Below are positions 21,297 to 32,172 of a stretch of DNA of 64,000 nt, piece by piece. The translations under genes were made by a program, and so were the position numbers. This DNA is from Emiliania huxleyi CCMP1516 (lineage: Eukaryota; Haptophyta; Isochrysidales; Noelaerhabdaceae), in assembly GCF_000372725.1 (NCBI RefSeq), contig NW_005198391.1, positions 421,086 through 485,085 of the forward strand, in the 5' to 3' direction. Each line of letters begins with the position of its first letter. Within the stretch, counting starts at the first letter, position 1. The notes beneath the pieces are model-generated. The model saw only the letters and a list, made by a program, of their open reading frames with translations. It had not been told where the DNA came from and ran no database searches.

Positions 21297-21734
21297 TGCC
21301 GGGATGGCTTTACGCGCGAGCGTTCCGCAAGCAGGTTCGGGCTCCTTGGCGGATAGGGCTTCAATGTGTTTCGACTACCTTTGTTCTCTTCTCATCATAA
21401 AATCATCGCAAACCCTGTCAGCACTTCACCCTCACTTGCCATACGGTCTGCTTGCGAGCGTGTTCTGCACGTTCCTGGCAGTCGCCGTCGCAGCGCCAAT
21501 AGGCACCGCTCGCCAACAGGTTAGCCATACCGAGGCGGGTCCGTACGTGAACGCCGCAGGGTCTCAACCCCTTGGGCCAGTTGTTGGTGGAACCACCTCA
21601 AAGCCGGCGCGCGTGCGCGGGCGATGGACTACGCCAGCAGCTCAAGGGCTTGCTCCCTCCTCACCACCACCGCGCGCGCTGCTGCAGGAGCGCCGCGTGA
21701 CGCACTGCGGCATGCCGCACTGCGACATGCCGCA
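21297..21734. other. Intergenic, no gene seen
   Basis: Upstream flank of SPEF1 up to the left target duplication of TIR copy B. No coding frame recognised. Confidence 0.45.
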
Positions 21735-22616
21735 CTGAGGGAGGGTGTAGAGGATGTAGAGTGTAGAGCGCTGTAGAGCTGTAGAGATGTAGAGCGCTCT
21801 GGAGCGCTTTAGAGCTGTAGAGCTCTACATCCGCCGCGGGACGAAGCGCCTCCGTTGTAGAGCGATGTAGAGCGCGATTTTGCTGTAGAGTTTGTTGTAG
21901 AGGCTCTACAGCCAAACCGCCGGGAAGGCAGTGACTCAAAGAGGTCAAGCCGCGCTAATGGGGGGTCTCCGAGCTTACTGGAGCTCTGATGGACAGCCCT
22001 GACTATCCCTGACACACAGAGAGTCACTCCGACGGCTCACAACACCCTATAACTGCGTCATGACCAGCCTGCCATGCGTCGCCGGTGCCGCATTCGTCGC
22101 TGTGCTTCTTTAGCAGGCGGTGGACTGTCGGCTGCGAGGACGGTCGCATTTGCGCGAGGCGAGGCGAGCATTGTTGAGCGTTGCATGCGCCATGCCTCGC
22201 GCCAGCGCGTGCGGGAGCTCCTGGCTGAGCGTTGAGTCCAGGCAAGTTGCGCTGGCCACTATCACTACGCCGAGCCGAGCTGACGCGTCGAGGCGCCGGC
22301 CAGTCGCAGCCGTGAGGCATGCCACAGCAGCAGAGGCACCTGCCACCCATTGGGCGGGCAGACAGAAGGCCAGGGCAGCACTGGCAAGTGCAACGCGCCT
22401 CATGTCGGAGAGCGACCGTGCCTCGTTCGCCGCTTATGATGTAGAGTTTGTTGTAGAGATTTCACGTTGTAGAGCGCCTCTACATCGCTCTACAACGGAG
22501 GCGCTTCGTCCCGCGGCGGATGTAGAGCTCTACAGCTCTACAGCGCTCTACAGCGCTCTCCAGCGCTCTACATCTCTACAGCTCTACAGCTCTACATCCT
22601 CTACACCCTCCCTCAG
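21735..22616. mobile_element. TIR element, copy B (complete, 8-bp TSD)
   Basis: An 882-bp element starting CTGAGGGAGGGTGTAGAGG and ending CTCTACACCCTCCCTCAG, flanked by a perfect 8-bp direct repeat ATGCCGCA (21727-21734 and 22617-22624). This is the cleanest copy and defines the family. Subterminal regions are arrays of TGTAGAG/CTCTACA units. An 8-bp target duplication is typical of hAT-like and a few other cut-and-paste superfamilies, but the termini are not the classical hAT CAGNG. The interior carries a 97-codon frame (22403-22110, minus) conserved with copy A. Confidence 0.85.
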
Positions 22617-22624
22617 ATGCCGCA

Positions 22625-23350
22625 GCTGCACCGTTTCCCTCCGGACACCATCGTGAACTCGGCGGCCTGCGAGGACGCGGTTAGCACCACACCGGATCTC
22701 TCCTGAGAGCCGGCGCGGATCGCGGATGCAGCTTTAAGGCTCTGCCGGCGGATCTGTGGCCTGGCGTATGCCAGGCTGCGGGTCCAAAGTGTCCCGGCGC
22801 GGCGCGCGCCACCGCCCCTGGCGCGGGGCGGGATGTCAGTACGTGAGTACGGTGTCCCTGCCTGTCCCTGTGCTCCACCTTGGCTTGAGTCAGGCTTCGG
22901 GCCTGGCCTAATCGCTCGCGCGCGGGTGTGCCTGCTTGGCTCAAGCCAAACAACAACAGACACTTATGGCTCTCTGATGCCCAATGCGTGCACTCGTCCC
23001 TCTCTGTATGTATGTGGGCTCGTGTGTGCGGGCGGGGGCCCTCCTACCTACCTACCTACCTACCTAGCGACCCAACGATTTTATGAGTGGCAGCAAAGGG
23101 AGTGTACGTAAGAGCTACATACACTAGGTAGGTAGGTAGGTAGGTAGGTAGGATACACTGAAAAAGAATTTAAACAAAAGAACTCTCTCTCACAGCAGAC
23201 AGGCTCGACACAGGTGCGAACTGGCGCGTGCTAGTACTATCACCGGAAACAAAAAATCTCTGTCGGCCGTCCCCTCTCGCACCGCCTCGATTGCACCACC
23301 TCTATTGGCGACACGCCGCAAACGTGTTGGAGCCGCGGCCGTCTCCACTC
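22625..23350. other. Intergenic with inverted tetranucleotide repeats
   Basis: No gene seen. (CTAC)n at 23043-23067 and (TAGG)n at 23124-23152 are complementary and could fold on each other. A 53-bp stretch at 23163-23215 recurs at 36199-36251. The leader of the GH3 gene is in the last part. Confidence 0.5.
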
Positions 23351-26300
23351 ATGCCGCGGTCGCCGAGCGCCACCCTGATCTTCCTCATTCTCACCAGCGC
23401 GGCGGCTCTGCACTCGCGCCTCGATCCGTGTCTCGGCGAGTTCACGCGGTGCCCGGACAGCGGCGTGTGCACGATGAGCTCGCACTGGTGTGGCGCCAAG
23501 AGCGGCTGCAAGCGCGGGCAGTATCTCTGCCCCAGCGACTCGCGGACATGCGTCGACTCGGCGGCGGACTACGCAAAGTGCCCGGGCATCAAGGGCACTC
23601 ACCTCGACTGGACGCTCGGCACGGAGGCGCGGCTCGACTTCCTCGTGGCGCACACCAGCCTCAGCGCGCAAATCGGCCAGCTGCATAACACGGCGCCGGA
23701 GCTGCTCGAGCTCGGCGTCCCCGAGTACCAGTGGCTGAACGACGACCAGCACGGCGTCGCTCGCACACCTGCGCGCGCGACCGTCTTCCCGAATGGCGTC
23801 GGCCTCGGCGCGACTTTCTCGCACGCCACTCTGCGGGCCGTCGGCGCCGTCGTGGGTCGCGAGGCGCGCGGGCTGCACAACGGCTTCCTCGCGTCAGACC
23901 CGCGCAGGCGCCAGATGACGTGCAACGGCTGCGGCCTGACCCTGTACGCGCCCAACCTGAACCTGGTGCGCGACCCGCGCTGGGGCCGTGCGCAGGAGGT
24001 GAGCCGGAGAGGAGCAGCCGGAGAGGAGTAGCGCACGGCCCGCGGCATTCCCGTGACACGTCCACGACGTGTGACAGCCACGACCTGCCGCATCCCTCCG
24101 CCAGGTGTACGGCGAGGACCCGACCCACATGGGCGAGCTCGTCGTCGAGTTTGTGCGGGGCGCGCAGAACAACACCGCTGGACGCACGGACGCGGACGGC
24201 TACCTGCAGGCCGGCACCTGCTGCAAGCACGTCGCGGTGTACAACACCGAGGGTCACGCCGGGGGGCCGAGCCGCATGAGCCTCAACGTCGACGTGAACG
24301 CGCGCGACTTGTGGGAGACGTACCTGCCCGCCTTCCAGGTGTGGCACCGCCGACCTCTGGCCGAGATGCGGAGGAGATGCAGACGAGATGCGGACGAGAT
24401 GCAGACGAGATGCAGACGAGATGCAGACGAGATGCAGACGAGATGCGGAGATGGCCAAGCTATAGCCGTGTGACCTGTGCGAGACGCCGGCCCCGCCCCG
24501 CAGGCCTGCGTCGTGCGGGCCCGCTCGTCGCACGCGATGTGCTCCTACAACTCGCTCAACGGCGGCCGCGCGGCAGCTGGCCTCGCGCGGGCGGAACCTC
24601 TTCCGACCCGCCTCGGAGCCGTGCGTGCTAGGCGTGCCCACCTGCGGCAGCCGCGGCTTGCTGACGGCGGTGCTGCGAGAGACGTGGAGGTGGGACGGCT
24701 TCGTCGTCAGCGACTACGATGCCTGGGCCAACATCGCGTTGGCGCACCACTACAACGCCACGCTGCGGGCGGGCGCCGCGCAGGGCCTCAACGCCGGCAT
24801 CGACCAGGAGGGCGGTTCCGCGCTGGCCATTTCGACGCTGCCCGCCGCCATTCGGGACGGCCTGACCACACCCGCCGCCGTGGCGCGCGCGTTCCGCAAC
24901 CTCTTCCGGCTGCGCATACGGCGGGGCGCAGCTCGACTTTCCCGCCCGCCGCGAGCGCACCCGAGCGCACCCGAGGTTGGCCTGAGGTCTAGGCTGGGCA
25001 TGCTCGACCCGCCCACCCACGTGAGCTACAACGCTCTGCGCTACAACGCGACCGAGCTCGCCTCCAACAGGCGCCGCCTCGTGGGGGCGCGAGGCGTGAC
25101 CGACGTCTCTTCACGCGCGCTCGTGTGTGTTCAGGCGCCACCTCGCCGTGGCGCGCGAGGCGGCCCTCGAGCTCATGACCCTGCTGGAGAACAAGGGCAG
25201 CGCCCTCCCGCGCTCGACCGCCCAGGGCGGCGCCTTGTCGCTGACCGCCCTCTCCGCGCGTTTCGGTAGGCGGCGCCCTTCCGCTCGACGCCAAGGTTGG
25301 CCGGCTCGCCGTGGTCGGTCCGCAGGCAAACGTCTCCGGCGTGCTGTTCGGCAACTACGCCGGGTCCGCAAACAAGGGCAGCTGCCAGTCGCCCTCTCCC
25401 GTTGCGGGAAGGAGACTCGGCCGCGACGACCGCTCCGCGTGCCCTCCCCGCAGGCAACTGGGGCCTCTCCCTCGAGGCGGCGCTGCGAGAGCGGCTCGGC
25501 GGCGGCACAGTCACCGCAGCGCGCGGTCTCGACGCCATCGGCGCGCCAGAGTCGAGGGACGGCTTCAGGGCCGCTGCCGCCGCCGCCGCTTCCGCGGACG
25601 CCACGGTGGTCGTGCTCGGGCTCGCCTTCGACCAGTACTGCCACGGCGACGACGACGGGCTCGGGGACCACTGCGAGCGCGAGGGCGTGCACTGGCGGAC
25701 CGCTGGGGCACGCCCTCCTGCCCACGTCCACGTGTCCTCGCTAGTTCCCCGCAGGCAACGACCGGCGCATCATCGAGCTGCCTCTCGGCCAGCAGAGGAT
25801 GGTCGCCGCCTTGCGTGCCGCAACGGTGCGAGCGCCACTGGCCTGCTTGCTCGTGCACCGAGATCGCCCGAGCTCACCCGGAATCCCGAGGAGTAGGCTG
25901 GTCCGCTCGTCTGCTAGAGAAGGTTCCTAGAAGGTTCCTGTGACTAGCAGGCTGGCCCGCTCGTCTGCCTGCTCGTGCACGGCGGCGCCATCGCGATTGA
26001 CAACGCCACCCGCGCCGCTTGCGACGCTGTGCTCGACGCGCGGCGCGCAGAGATCATTTTGGAAGCTGCCCTGAAGCTTCTCGGAACCTGACCGTAGGTG
26101 CTGGACGCGTGGTATCCGGGGATTGAGGGTGGCGCGGCCGTGGCTGCAACTCTATTCGGCGACGTTTCGCCGGCGGCCCCGCACGCCTCGTCACCTTCCA
26201 CCGGGAGGCACTTCCCCGAGCCTCCTATATGCGCCTTCCGTAGGCGGGCCGCACGCCCGTCACCTTCTACCGGGCGACAGCTGATTTGCCGCCGCTCGCC

Positions 26301-26912
26301 GACACGGGCATGTACCCCAACGCCAGCAGCGGCTCGCGCGGCGCCACGTACCGCTTCTTCGAGGGCGCGCCGCTCTACCCGTTTGGGCACGGGCTCAGCT
26401 ACACCACCTTTGCATACTCCAGCCTGTCGCTCGACGCCGCCTCGCATTCCGCTTGCGATGCGGTGGGCGTGACGGTGACGGTGACCAACACGGGCTCCGT
26501 GGCCTCGGACGAGGTGCGTGCTGGTGTGCGTCCCGCAGGCCGTCAACGACACGCGCTTCACGCGTCGGCCCGTGAGCAGGTCGTGCAGGTGTACCTCAAG
26601 CAGCCCGACGCCACCGTCCCGGCGCCGCGCGTGCGGCTGGGCGCGTTTGAGCGGATCAAGCGCCTGGCGCCAGGCGCCTCGATCGCGGTGAAGCTGAGCG
26701 TGCCGCCCGAGGCGCGCGCCGTGGTGCACGGCGGCGAGGCCACGGGCGAGGCCGTCTTCGCCGCCTCGGCTGGCGTGACGCTGGAGAAGGGGCGGCTCGA
26801 GATCTTTGTCGGCGGCGGCCAGCCGGACTTTTTCAAGGGCCGCTTGGCCGCCACCACGAGCATCGTCGACACGAAGAGGGCGAGCGCATGCGCTGCTCAG
26901 CAGGACACGTGA
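23351..26912 (+). CDS. Secreted GH3 beta-glucosidase/xylosidase, 13 exons
   Basis: Exons 23351-23998, 24105-24338, 24504-24561, 24632-24920, 24993-25070, 25135-25196, 25270-25377, 25454-25684, 25755-25831, 25951-26028, 26098-26172, 26244-26513 and 26580-26912 give 846 residues in one unbroken frame. A signal peptide (LIFLILTSAAA) is followed by a Cys-rich N-terminal domain (CLGEFTRCPDSGVCTMSSHW). The GH3 catalytic domain shows EYQWLNDDQHG, LYAPNLNLVRDPRWGR, VYGEDPTHMGELV, CCKHVAVYNTEG, MCSYNSLNGVPTCGS and GFVVSDYDAW, the last with the likely Asp nucleophile. The C-terminal sandwich has VVLGLAFDQ, FYRATADLPPL, YPFGHGLSYTTFAYS, and a fibronectin III-like end (VTNTGSVASDEVVQVYLKQPD). Acting on beta-linked glucosides or xylosides outside the cell or in the endomembrane system is inferred. 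Eight introns are GC-AG and four GT-AG; most begin with a copy of the downstream exon start. Confidence 0.88.
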
Positions 26913-27553
26913 GCGCCATGGTGAGCGCGGCGCGCCTCACACCACACGCTGAAAAACGAGAGAGTACAGGTCCCTCGAGAGGTATGTCTGTTTGTACGCG
27001 CGACGTGCGTGGGGCTGCGTGTGCTGACAAACTAGAGGTACGAGGCTGCCAGCGCTAGCTCCTAGCCTCGGCTGCGAGACGGGTAAAATAATGCAGGTCG
27101 CACGGACAAATTATGGGGGGGGACCGATAGTTCCATCTTCCAAAGATGAAAGAAAGAAAGAAAGAATTTTGGGAAAGAAAGAAAACATACACACACCAAG
27201 GGAGGGATGGGAGGACGGCGCGCCGCCACCACACAGGGATTTTAAGACAGATAGCAGAAAGAAAGAAAACTTGGAGGACTTGGAGTGCAGTCATCAACCG
27301 CAGATCCAGGGCCGGGGGCCCGGGGGGCTGGAAGCACACCCAGCGGGCCGGATGATTGGCATCGGGTTACGGGCTAGACCTATTCCTGGGGGGGTGCGCG
27401 TTCGCAGGGAAAGGGCCGTAAAGTAAACACGGTCTCCGAGGGTGGGCTCTGCGCTTTGGGTTTCCCCTCTCGCCGCCAGAAATATTCTTTTTTCAGCCTG
27501 ACGCTTTAGGTGGCGGCACGGTGACGACGGTGCCTGCAGAGCCAGACCCGCAC
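26913..27553. other. Intergenic with dispersed repeat
   Basis: No gene seen. Holds a GAAAG-rich stretch and a ~70-bp segment at 27165-27250 (AGGGAGGGATGGGAGGACGG and onward) that recurs inverted at 41465-41552 and in part at 43655-43725. Confidence 0.55.
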
Positions 27554-28639
27554 ATGCAAAGGCTGCTCGCTCGCAGGCTCTCCGTCTTAGCCATGGCCGG
27601 CACCGGTTCTTCCGCCAGCGCGCTGCCGCAGCTGGAGCGCTTCGAGAGGGCGCTCTCGTCGGTCGACATCGCCGTCGAGCCGAGGGTGCAGCTCGTGCCG
27701 CCGGCTGTCGGTGGCGGTGAGTGGCCCTTGCCGCTGGACGAGTCGGTCGCCGTGCTCGACTCGTCCTTCAACCCGCCGACGTGCGCGCACGTCCACCTGC
27801 TCCGCTCCGCCGCCGCTCGCTTCGGCGTCCGCCGGCGGATGCTGCTCCTCGCAAAGCAGAATGCGGACAAGCCGGTTGTTGGCGCGAGCCTGCCTCACCG
27901 GCTGCAGATGATGGAGCTGCTCGCGCGCGAGGAGGTGGAGGGCAGCACGGTCTGCGGCGTGACGGCGCACCCGCTCTTTGTCGACAAGGCGCGCGCCCTC
28001 CGCGCGCTGTGCGGACCGGACGCCACCATCTTTCTGCTGGTCGGGTACGACACGTGGGAGCGTGTGGTCGACCCTAAGTACTACCCGGAGGGGCGGAGGG
28101 ACGACGCGCTGCGCTCCCTCTTCGGCACGGTCGAGGCGGTCTCCCTCTCTCGCGCCTCGCCTCGCCTGGACGTGTCCGTGACACGTCCTCGGACCGTGGC
28201 AGGTGGTTGTCACCTCGCGCGACTCGGCGAGCGCGTCGACGATGGCCCCCGGCCTCAGCGCCGAAGGGCAGGCGAGCCGCGAGGGAAGCTGGCCCCGTGA
28301 GAGAGCCGTGAGGGAGTCGCGAGGGAGCTCGGCGCGGGCGTGTGGGGAAGGGGCGCACAGCAGGGGGAGAGCTCACATCGGAGAGAGGCACAGCAGAGAG
28401 GTGCCTCTCCTCCTCGAGAGCCGCGCGGCGCCCGCTCGCAGGCGGCTGCGGTGAGGAGCGGGCTGCCCGCCGAGGTGACGCACGGGCGGCTCCACTTCAT
28501 GCCAAACGACGAGGCCCTCGCCGCCGTCTCGTCGAGCGCCGCGCGCGGAGCCCTCGCCGGCGACGATCCGGCCGCCGCTGCAGAGGTGCTCCCCGATTGC
28601 ATACGCGCGTACGCAAAGGAGCACGGCTTGTACGAGTAG
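27554..28639 (+). CDS. Nicotinamide-nucleotide adenylyltransferase-like protein (Pof1-like), 3 exons
   Basis: Exons 27554-28138, 28203-28271 and 28442-28639 give 283 residues. The nucleotidyltransferase fold signature is clear: VAVLDSSFNPPTCAHVHLL (the phosphate-binding loop with H-x-H-like CAHVH), RRRMLLLAKQNADKP, LPHRLQMMELLA, HPLFVDKARAL, and FLLVGYDTWERVVDPKYY. The C-terminal exon carries the second motif region AAVSSSAARGALAGDD and ends IRAYAKEHGLYE, as in NMNATs. The wording (DSSFNPPT, KQNADK, HRLQMM) is closest to the fungal Pof1-type group. Such enzymes transfer AMP from ATP to NMN in NAD synthesis. Intron 1 is GT-AG (28139-28202), intron 2 GC-AG (28272-28441). The exon 2 segment (VVVTSRDSASAS) is less family-like and its boundaries are the least certain. 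Confidence 0.8.
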
Positions 28640-30290
28640 GGCCGCTGGGAGATTGGGAGAGGAGTCGGCTCTAGTCAGTTGGCCGCGCTGGGCAACGCGC
28701 ATGCGCACATCGCTCTCTGGCGTCTCGCCTGGGCGCTGGGGTGTGTCTGAGTCTGTGTGCACGTCTCAGCTCGCGCTCTCGCGCCTCTGGCCTCTCGAGC
28801 TTGGGGCTGGGCCGGGGTTGGTAGGTGTAGGGGGTCAATCAGCCATTCGGCGGATGTGCACATTTGTGCGAAACATATGTCAGTCACGGCGTTTACGGTT
28901 TAACACACTCGAAAAAACGACGCCACACACCGCGCAATGCGCAAATAACTCTCCCGACTCCGGGCCCCGGGGCGCGGGGGGCCGCGCGCCCGGGCGGTGC
29001 GGGCCCGCGCGGCGCGGGGCACCGGGGCAGGCCTGGGCCCCCCCAGAGACCGCGGCAGATGCCGAGAGGGCAGAGGCACAGCGCGGGCAGAGCCTCGTCT
29101 CGACTTCTGGAACGGTACGTCCCCACACACGACACGCCGCTCCGGCAGTCAATATTCTGCGCACATACACAGTGTCTCACGCACGGACGAGCTGCGTGCG
29201 GCCGTCATACGGCCTTACGTCAACCTCGAGTGGAGATCACCGGAATATCCTCGCACACTCAAACGACGGGGCTCCTCTCCCCCAAACACCACCTCCCATA
29301 GTCTCGTCAGCCGCCTCCTCGCCCAAACACCACCTCCCATAGTCTCGTCAGCCGCCTCCTCGCGTCCCCGCCTGTGGGTTGTGGAGGGAGGGGATGGCAT
29401 GAACGCACGGAGAGGGCGAATGCGGGCAGGGCTGTTGCGACGGGGCGCCGGGCAGGGGCGGGGGAGGATGTCTGCGTGGCGATTGGCAGGACGGCAGATG
29501 GGGTTCTGCCGCCTGCCACCCAAAAGCCCGCGATGTGGGTCGGTGTCGGAGAGATATTGACCGCTTGCGGCACGGTCGTGACCACCGCGCGCGGCTTCGA
29601 TTACCTCCAGCGTGCTCTCTAGCTATTGGCGGCTCGGCGGTGTGTTTTGGCGCGCGCGGCAGGTGGTACTGGCACCGTTTACCCGCCGCGCCGCTGCCCT
29701 TGCCACCGGCAACACGCAAAGCTGCGGCAGTGCCAGAAGCGGCGGCGGGGCGGTCATCGGAGGCCACGGCTGCATCCGCACGCGCCCCGCGGGTTCAGGT
29801 GGTACAAGAGCTGATGGCGAAGGCGCGCACGCAGCTATGACGGCGGAGCTTCTTCGCCTGGCTGTCGCCCGCCAACACGTGGTGAGGACGGGGTGGCCAC
29901 GTCCAGCCGGCCATGGCGGCGTCAGGGTGCGCTGCCGCCGCTGCGCTTGGACGTGGCTCTCAAGCGGCTCGCTTCCAGGACTGGCGGGTCTGGCGGAGGA
30001 ACCAGGAAGGAGAAGGCGCCGAAGCTGAGGCACGCCGTCGCGATCGTTGCCGCCCACGCGCGGCCGAAGAAGACCCACCGGTTGGGGTCGCTGTAGCGCA
30101 TGGGGTCGTTGTAGCGCACGGGCTGCGCACGCGGGTGCTGCGCGGGGCAAACGACGCGACAGCGCCGGGGTTTCTTTTTATGTGGTCTCTTGTAGCAAAG
30201 CCCGCCGCTTGAAATTATGTTTTGACCGCGCAAGATATGAAGGGTGGCTAAGGGCTCTGCCCGCAAGGCGCCCGCGTCGCAGACGCGGTA
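28640..30290. other. Intergenic, no gene supported; short tandem repeat
   Basis: No coding frame with family support in about 1.6 kb. At 29273-29362 a ~45-bp unit (CCCAAACACCACCTCCCATA and following) is repeated almost exactly twice. The rest is GC-rich unique sequence. Confidence 0.45.
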
Positions 30291-30660
30291 CCATTGACAA
30301 ATCTGCAACAACACAAACAACGCGATCTTTGTCAAGCGCAACAACTTCAACCTGCTGCTCCACGAGACGTTCGGCGGCGGCTTCTCGCCCACCGCCGTTC
30401 TCAAGCTGCGCCGCCTCGCGCGCAAAGTCGCGCGCGGCAGCGTCGACCGCACGGCCTACTCGCCCAAGTACTCGCTCTCTTTTATGTCCCACCATGCAGA
30501 GCGCATCTCTCTCTCTGTTGTGCGAGGCGTGAACCGCGCCATTCGCTCTCACCTGGCAACCCTGTCTGCACGTCTCGCGCGCGCGTGAACAGGGCTCCAG
30601 GCCCCAAATGACGTGTGAGTGACTGAGTGTTAGATTTGTTTGGTATTGCTAAAAATCTCT
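30291..30660 (+). pseudogene. Repeat-borne protein fragment, copy 1
   Basis: The frame at about 30331-30588 reads FVKRNNFNLLLHETFGGGF, then VLKLRRLARKVARGSVDRTAY, SFMSHHAERISLSVVRG and ends LSARLARA-stop. It has no start codon of its own. A near-identical copy lies on the opposite strand at 47849-48115, and both share a 3' flank (GTGAACAGGG..., TTTGGTATTGCTAAAAATCT). The shared flanks argue for a dispersed repeat carrying the 3' end of a mobile-element or repeat-associated gene. I do not recognise the parent protein. Confidence 0.5.
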
Positions 30661-31187
30661 CAAATCTGCAATATACCCCCACACGCCGCTTGAAAGTATG
30701 CCACTGCGGGACGCGGAAACGAAAGGTGTGTAGACCCCAGTTCCAGCGGACGCAGCGAGCGTCGGGACTCCGTCCTAGCAGATGAAGTCTTCCTCCGTGG
30801 GCTCCACGGCGGCCCGGATCGCGAGCTCGATCGATACGCGACGCGCTCGGCCTCCGCTGGCGGCTGCCGCAAGAGCGGCTGGCTCACGGCAGCGTCTCGC
30901 CGGTTGCCGGATAGGAGAGTACAGAACGTCTGGAGTGTAACTGTGTACGTGAGATCGGTTTTGATAACAAGCACGGTCGATCCGTCAAAGCGATACACTC
31001 GTTCCTATCTCGCTGGAGGGCTGGCACGGAGCTCTGTGCCGACAAACAGGAAGAGCCGAGCGGCAAGAAGGGCTCGATAACCTTATGAAACAACGCTCTC
31101 ACCTTTTGCTCTGGGCGCGTCCGAATTCTTGTTCCTCTTACGCCGGCGCTGTGTCTCTCGCGGCGCGCGCCAGCGCCAGCAGACCCG
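30661..31187. other. Intergenic, no gene seen
   Basis: Region before the Orai-like gene; no coding frame or repeat recognised apart from the tail of the preceding repeat. Confidence 0.45.
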
Positions 31188-32172
31188 ATGCTCTATGCCG
31201 ACAAGAGAGCGCTCGAGACCAACCTGAAGGCGCGCGCCGAAGCGCCACGCGCGCCGGTGCCCGCGCCACCCCGCCGCGACCCCGCCTCCGCCGCGCCGCA
31301 GGTCAACCTGCTCGCGATTCGTGAAAAGGAGCTCAACTACTACACGCAGAACTGCCAGGCCGTGGGGACGCAGGCGGCGCTGCTCGCGGGGTTCGCGTAC
31401 TCGGGCCTCACCCAGGTGGCCATCCCGCACGACCGCGCGTACGCGCTGCGAATCGCGTACCTCCTCGTGACGACGACGGCGATGTGCTTTGAGCTGATCG
31501 CGGTGCTGAACACGACGCTGCTCTCGATGATGGGGCCGGGGCTGGCGCTGCGCGGTCCGGACGGCTCGATGCACCCCGCCGTCGACGGGATGATGACCGA
31601 GTACCGCACCGCCTACTACTGCTTTGTGCTCGGCCTCGTCTTTTTCCACTTTTCGGCCGCCCTCTTCTCGTGGCTCATCTACGTGCACTGGTCGGTCTCG
31701 ACGATGGCGCGCGGCGGCCACCTGCTCCCCGGCCCCCCGCCTGCTGCGCCTGCCCTCCCGCCCCTCTCCCGCCCCGCCCCGCGCCTCCTTCCGACCGCCG
31801 CCCCGCCCCGGCCAGGTCACGCTCTGCATATGCGGCTCGCTCTTGCTGCTGACGCGCTACGCGAAGCGCGCCCGCCCGCACTTCTCTTCGAGCCCAGGGG
31901 AGGGGAGCGTCAACCTCGCCGCCCCCGTCTCCTTAGGCGCGTCTACCTGCGCTTCCGCCTCCCTGCAGAGATGGTCATCACGGGCGCGCTAGGGGCCAGC
32001 AGCGGAGGGGAGGCAGTGCGTGGGTCCGTCTCACCGGCCCGCTTGCTCTGCAGGCGCCTTCGAGGCGAGCGACGTGGCCGCCGCCGCCGGGCCCGTCGTC
32101 CAGCGGGGCGACGCCGCGAGCGGGTACGTGTCGCGCGAGCAGGCGCAGCTCATTGCGAGCAGCAATCAGTGA
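31188..32172 (+). CDS. Orai-like four-helix membrane protein, 4 exons
   Basis: Exons 31188-31706, 31816-31865, 31937-31983 and 32054-32172 give 244 residues. After a basic/Pro-rich N-terminus (RAPVPAPPRRDP) there are four hydrophobic segments: VGTQAALLAGFAYSGLTQVA, AYLLVTTTAMCFELIAVLNT, YYCFVLGLVFFHFSAALFSW and VTLCICGSLLLLTRYA. The order, spacing and TM1 wording (ALLAGFA, compare ALLSGFA in Orai1) fit the CRAC-channel Orai family. In this alignment the Orai1 pore Glu106 position is Gln, so calcium selectivity may differ or the family call may be loose. All three introns are GC-AG; intron 2 (31866-31936) opens with a clear copy of exon 3's start. The donor of intron 1 is the least certain. 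The soluble tail ends QLIASSNQ. Confidence 0.6.
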
